From Terriglobales bacterium (GTDB taxonomy: Bacteria; Acidobacteriota; Terriglobia; Terriglobales; Acidobacteriaceae): a stretch of 55,424 nt of DNA. The stretch lies in NCBI GenBank assembly GCA_035624455.1, contig DASPRM010000081.1, forward strand, positions 1 to 55,424, given 5' to 3'. Position 1 is the stretch's first letter; each line of letters opens with the position of its first letter. Under the pieces are notes generated by a model. The model searched no databases and was not told the origin of the DNA. It worked only from the letters and a program-made list of their open reading frames with translations. The position numbers and the translations under genes are program-made. Positions 52,093 through 55,424 of this stretch are shown here, in pieces.

Positions 52093-54996
52093 CTAATCAT
52101 CATCTTCTTTGACTTTGGCCGCAGGGATTACAGCGTGCTTCGCCAGCGGCATCGGCTTCGCGCCCATGCGGTCCCGCCAGAGAATTTGATTGAGCAGGGC
52201 CGCATCCGCGCGGTCGGCGTGCGAAAAGTCCATCTTGCTGGACTCGCGGGCTCCCGGCGATCTCTCAGTATTCACTCGATAGAGAAGCCCATTGTCGCGG
52301 TTGCGATAATCGGCTCTGTAGGCCGGCTGTGTGCCCGGTCCGTGAAATAGCGGAGTCATCACCGGCGCGTGCGCGTCGTTGTTGTTCATCGGCGGCAAGC
52401 CAAGCAGCGCTTCCATGGTGTGAATCAGATTCACCGTGGTATAGAACTCGTGGTCGACAAACGGCTTGTCACTCGATCCCGGTGAGTATTTGCTGATCAC
52501 AAAGGCGATGCTGCGGTGCGCATCAACGTGGTCAGAGCCATCCTGGGCATCATCTTCCAGGACGAAGATGGCAGTGTTCTCCCAATATTGGCTGTGTGAT
52601 ACGGCATCGACCACGCGGCCAAGGGCGAGATCGTTATCTGCAACTGCTGCCGATGGTGTGGCCCTGCCTGGACGGGTTCCTGAGGTGTGGTCGTTGCCCA
52701 ATCGGAGAGTGATGAATGCCGGCATGCGATCCGGCCTAGCTGCCACGCTCTGTCCCTCTTCGTCTCTCTGCGCAGCCCAGGCGCGTTCGGAAGTCGTCAT
52801 TTTCGTCTGCAGGCTCCACTGCTTGAACTCTCGCAGAAATTCATCCGCGCGAAGCTGATCTGGATATTCCAGGCGAAAATCGGGGAACCGTGGATCGAAG
52901 TGATCGCGCAGCTCAGGTTTGGTGGGAACATTGCGCGCGATGATCGGGATCTTCCACGGCCAGGGACTCTCCCCGCCCGGCGGATCGCCGACATTCGATT
53001 GAAGATGCGCGCCTTTCGCAATGAATTGCGATTTGCACTCTAGGCCCTCCGCCTGCGGCGTGCCTTCGGCGGGTGACTGCCATCCCTGCGGCTGGTCGCA
53101 CCATTCGGTGGAGATATATTCGCCATAGTGGCGATATGTCAGGCCATGCGTTGCCAGGTTCGTCCACAGATAGCCGGTGGCAGGCTCGTTGACGTCGGGC
53201 TGGCCCTTCAGCAGCGGATATTCATCGCCGACCTCGCCTTCATAATCGTAGGTGCGCTCGGCGCTGCGATAGCCAATCTGCCAGGTTTTTTCGGTGTAGT
53301 CGCTGGTGATGGCCGCGGTTGACCATACGTGGCCGTCACCTGAGACCTCGCCGCTGTCGTAGAAATTGTCGAGCACGCCAAACTGCCGGGCCAGCTTGTG
53401 CTCGTTGGGAGTGATGTCTGCGCCATACATGGTGAGCGAAGGATCGCCGTCGCCAACACCCAGGTCTCCCAAAATCTGGTCGAAGGTGCGATTCTCCTTG
53501 ATGATGTAGATCACGTGCTTAATGGGGTTGTGGCCCGCGGGAAAAATCTCGAACGCTTGTTTTTCCGCCATCAGATTGGAGCGCAGGACCTCACCGCTCA
53601 GCGCGGCGAGATTTTGCTCTGCATCCCCGAGCTTGATGCGCGCGACCGAGCCGTGCAGCAGAGTAGCAATATAAGGACGGTAACCGCGATAGGCAAATTC
53701 TTCCGCAGACACCTGCATCGAGTTCGGCCCGGTTCCTTCGCTTTTTGCCGAGGCAACGAGCAGTTCATCGCCGCGAACGGCAACGGCGGTGGGATACCAC
53801 TCGGTGGGGATGAAGCCGAGGGGAGACCCGCTCTGAGGTCGGGCACTTGTCTCGCCCATGTGCGAAATATCGAGCACTGCCACGGCATCGAGCGATGCGT
53901 TGGCCACGAACAGGCGCTTGCTATCTGAACTCAGCGCCAATCCTTGCGGATAGGCTCCGAAAAATTCCTGGCCGGGTAGTTTGGTGGAGAGAAATGCCGC
54001 ACGGCCCGAGCTGGTGCCGACGACCGCGACTTCATCGGTATTCGACAACGCCACGAAGAGCCATTTCTCGTCCGCACCCAGCAGCATCTCGCTGGGATGC
54101 GATCCCGGCGCAGTCTCTGACTTTGGCGCTCGCAGTTCGATTCGCCGCGTGACCGCGCCTGACTCGAGATCCAATTCCGCGACCTGGGATGTGTTCCACA
54201 GGCTGCACCATGCCCGGCGGCCATCGCGGCTGGCGACCACCGTATACGGAAACTCGGCAGGTACGTCGCGATGCGTGCTGAGATCGAAGCGGTGAAGTAC
54301 CTTGCCGCTCGCGGAGTCGATGAGCAGGGCATCATCGGAGACATTGTCGGCGACCAGGATGCGGTCGGCCTCGCCACCCCCGCTGTTCACAACCGCCAAT
54401 CCTGCGGGATAAGGCACTGCAGTTCCAGCAGGAGCTTCTTTCGAGATCCGTCCTGCTTTTTTGCCAGAGGCCAGCTTCTGTGGAGCGATGGAGATAAAAC
54501 GCTCCGGGGTCACTTTGCCGCGGTCAAACGCATACACCGCGATTCCGTTTCCGATGCTGCCGGGCTTTTTGCCTTCGGGATCGGTGATCGATGCCATCGA
54601 GGCGTAGAGATGTTTGCCGTCCGTGGAGAATGCCAGTCCGAGGAAGTAGCTCTGGCGTGCGCGGCGCGGCAGGCGGTCGTCGGGAAACTCTGCGACCTGG
54701 TTGGTCTCGAGGTCGAGCACAGCAATTCCCTGATGCACATTGGATTCGAGTGTCCCGTAACCCATTTCGAGCACAACCGCGTAGCGCCCGTCGGGGCTGA
54801 CCGTCAAGCGCCCGGGAAAACTTCCGATCTTCTGATGATTGCCAGGACTGGGCGACAGGAGCAGCTTGCTGGTGGGGAGATGGATTTCTTTCTTGGCAAC
54901 CTGGTCGGCGAGGAGCGTGAGGCCGCAAGCCAATGCGAGCAGAATCGTTGTTGGGAAAACACAGCGTGAGATGGAAGATTTATGACCGGAGTTCAT
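52093..54996 (-). CDS. bifunctional YncE-like beta-propeller / alkaline-phosphatase-superfamily protein
   Basis: 967 residues with signal peptide (TTILLALACGLTLLADQVA). Residues ~45-480 form a YncE/YVTN-type propeller with recurring GNGIAVYAF, SDDALLIDSASGKVLHRF, NTSQVAELDLESGAVTRR and NTDEVAVVGTSSGR strands. Residues ~490-950 are a phosphoesterase of the acid-phosphatase/phospholipase-C-like group: IKHVIYIIKENRTFDQILG carries the catalytic Thr, and SGDGHVWSTAA, LRLGNDHTSGTRPGRATPSA and FVLEDDAQDGSDHVDAHRSI provide metal-binding Asp/His. This fusion is a known bacterial architecture. It probably hydrolyses phosphate esters in the periplasm; substrate unknown. No ribosome-binding site is obvious before the ATG. 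A BIME-like repeat separates it from the purine phosphorylase. Confidence 0.9.
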   Translation of the reverse strand: MNSGHKSSISRCVFPTTILLALACGLTLLADQVAKKEIHLPTSKLLLSPSPGNHQKIGSFPGRLTVSPDGRYAVVLEMGYGTLESNVHQGIAVLDLETNQVAEFPDDRLPRRARQSYFLGLAFSTDGKHLYASMASITDPEGKKPGSIGNGIAVYAFDRGKVTPERFISIAPQKLASGKKAGRISKEAPAGTAVPYPAGLAVVNSGGGEADRILVADNVSDDALLIDSASGKVLHRFDLSTHRDVPAEFPYTVVASRDGRRAWCSLWNTSQVAELDLESGAVTRRIELRAPKSETAPGSHPSEMLLGADEKWLFVALSNTDEVAVVGTSSGRAAFLSTKLPGQEFFGAYPQGLALSSDSKRLFVANASLDAVAVLDISHMGETSARPQSGSPLGFIPTEWYPTAVAVRGDELLVASAKSEGTGPNSMQVSAEEFAYRGYRPYIATLLHGSVARIKLGDAEQNLAALSGEVLRSNLMAEKQAFEIFPAGHNPIKHVIYIIKENRTFDQILGDLGVGDGDPSLTMYGADITPNEHKLARQFGVLDNFYDSGEVSGDGHVWSTAAITSDYTEKTWQIGYRSAERTYDYEGEVGDEYPLLKGQPDVNEPATGYLWTNLATHGLTYRHYGEYISTEWCDQPQGWQSPAEGTPQAEGLECKSQFIAKGAHLQSNVGDPPGGESPWPWKIPIIARNVPTKPELRDHFDPRFPDFRLEYPDQLRADEFLREFKQWSLQTKMTTSERAWAAQRDEEGQSVAARPDRMPAFITLRLGNDHTSGTRPGRATPSAAVADNDLALGRVVDAVSHSQYWENTAIFVLEDDAQDGSDHVDAHRSIAFVISKYSPGSSDKPFVDHEFYTTVNLIHTMEALLGLPPMNNNDAHAPVMTPLFHGPGTQPAYRADYRNRDNGLLYRVNTERSPGARESSKMDFSHADRADAALLNQILWRDRMGAKPMPLAKHAVIPAAKVKEDDD

Positions 54997-55104
54997 GAGG
55001 TTCAGTTCAACATAGAGAGTCTTTATTACAAAGCCGTGAAAGACGCGGTTCGTTGTGACTCAGGTCAGGCACCGAGCAGGCGCGCGTACACGGGCGGCGA
55101 GACT

Positions 55105-55250
55105 TTGGGTGGAGCAGGCTTCAGCCCTGCTTGTGCGATGCATGATAACCCAGGCTTCAGCCGCTGAGGGAAGCTCGCTCTGTACTGAATCAGACCCTCA
55201 GAGGCTAAAGCTATGCGCGCCTTGATGCCCGCCTAAAGGCCTGCTCCACC
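55105..55250 (+). repeat. BIME-like repeat, distant copy
   Basis: GGGTGGAGCAGGCTTCAGCCC at the left, CCAGGCTTCAGCCGCTGAGG in the middle, then CCTCAGAGGCTAAAGC and CCGCCTAAAGGCCTGCTCCA followed by CCCG at the right. It has the same ends and hairpins as the copies around the RAYT gene, about 53 kb away, but is more diverged. It shows that this REP family is dispersed in the genome. Confidence 0.8.
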
Positions 55251-55266
55251 CGTCGAAGCGCAGCAA

Positions 55267-55424
55267 TCACCTTTCAGCCGGCTCCAGCTCTTTTGCGATC
55301 TGCGGAATCACGGCCTCCAGCAAGGCAACGAATTGGCCCTTCACCCGCTCTCCAGTCTCAAGCACTTCTTTGTGATGGAGCGGCTGGTCGAGCATACCGG
55401 CCGCCATGTTGGTCACGCACGAGA
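55267..55424 (-). CDS. punA: purine nucleoside phosphorylase, C-terminal end (cut by window edge)
   Basis: The last 51 codons of a gene continuing beyond the window. The translation begins SCVTNMAAGMLDQPLHHKEV followed by LETGERVKGQFVALLEAVIP and a short tail ending in AER. This is the conserved C-terminus of the trimeric PunA/DeoD-type purine nucleoside phosphorylases, where Thr and Asn of VTNMAAG line the purine site and His of the LHHKEV helix region closes it. The enzyme splits inosine and guanosine to base and ribose-1-phosphate for purine salvage. Only the end is visible, so start and operon are unknown. Confidence 0.85.
   Translation of the reverse strand, partial: SCVTNMAAGMLDQPLHHKEVLETGERVKGQFVALLEAVIPQIAKELEPAER

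Noticed and set aside
1-55424. tRNA, rRNA, tmRNA or known riboswitches
   Set aside because: I looked for TpsiC-loop type GGTTCGAATCC strings, rRNA-like blocks and familiar riboswitch cores by eye and found none; a covariance-model scan could still reveal divergent ones.

Overview
The window looks like a chromosomal piece of an Acidobacteriota genome, probably a soil lineage related to Koribacteraceae or Acidobacteriaceae. This is inferred from the gene families; no marker gene such as rRNA is present. The pointers are two tandem Oar-like TonB-dependent receptors with carboxypeptidase-regulatory N-termini, a serine/threonine kinase fused to a TPR-type sensor, a small acidobacterial-type membrane protein following an M24 peptidase, generally GC-rich coding DNA, and many short palindromic intergenic repeats. 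No rRNA, tRNA, CRISPR array, integrase or replication origin was seen.

Layout. 1-5.8 kb: the end of one Oar-like receptor, a REP-associated tyrosine transposase (RAYT) bracketed by its own palindromic repeats, and a complete second receptor. 6-15.5 kb: DUF169 protein, Sel1-repeat secreted protein, zinc alcohol dehydrogenase, bacterioferritin, a repeat protein with a natural hexahistidine, a GGDEF cyclase, and a ppk1-acetyltransferase pair. 16-21 kb: a secreted protein of unknown role, the nrfHA ammonifying nitrite reductase operon, and divergent from it a stand-alone DsbD-N-type protein plus a peroxiredoxin-like thiol protein; a CRP/FNR-type palindrome sits in the divergent promoter region. 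21-23.4 kb: receptor-type kinase.

23.6-30 kb is an accessory patch. It is visibly more AT-rich, poor in recognisable genes, and holds small secreted or membrane proteins, a large secreted protein without a signal peptide, a broken abortive-infection-like gene head-on to it, about 600 bases without a gene, and a small cluster of lineage-type short proteins ending in a single-domain response regulator.

30-55.4 kb returns to ordinary metabolism and transport: DUF1569 protein, cysteine dioxygenase, Rieske oxygenase, APC permease, PLP-binding YggS, YggU, sodium-solute symporter, AlkD-type glycosylase, CstA, M24 peptidase with two coupled small membrane proteins, EVE-domain protein, GAF-SpoIIE phosphatase, OPT transporter, ComF, HNH nuclease, a secreted protein with a repeat-encoded Ser/Gly tail, an S9 peptidase, a YncE/phosphatase fusion, and the last residues of a purine nucleoside phosphorylase.

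The most rewarding items are the RAYT with ordered BIME-like repeats (its stop codon lies inside one), the NrfA whose calcium-site residues are replaced and whose heme-1 site is CXXCH, the divergent redox gene pair, and the set of at least five further intergenic palindrome families. Starts were moved from the longest reading frame where a ribosome-binding site, signal peptide or family alignment favoured another codon.
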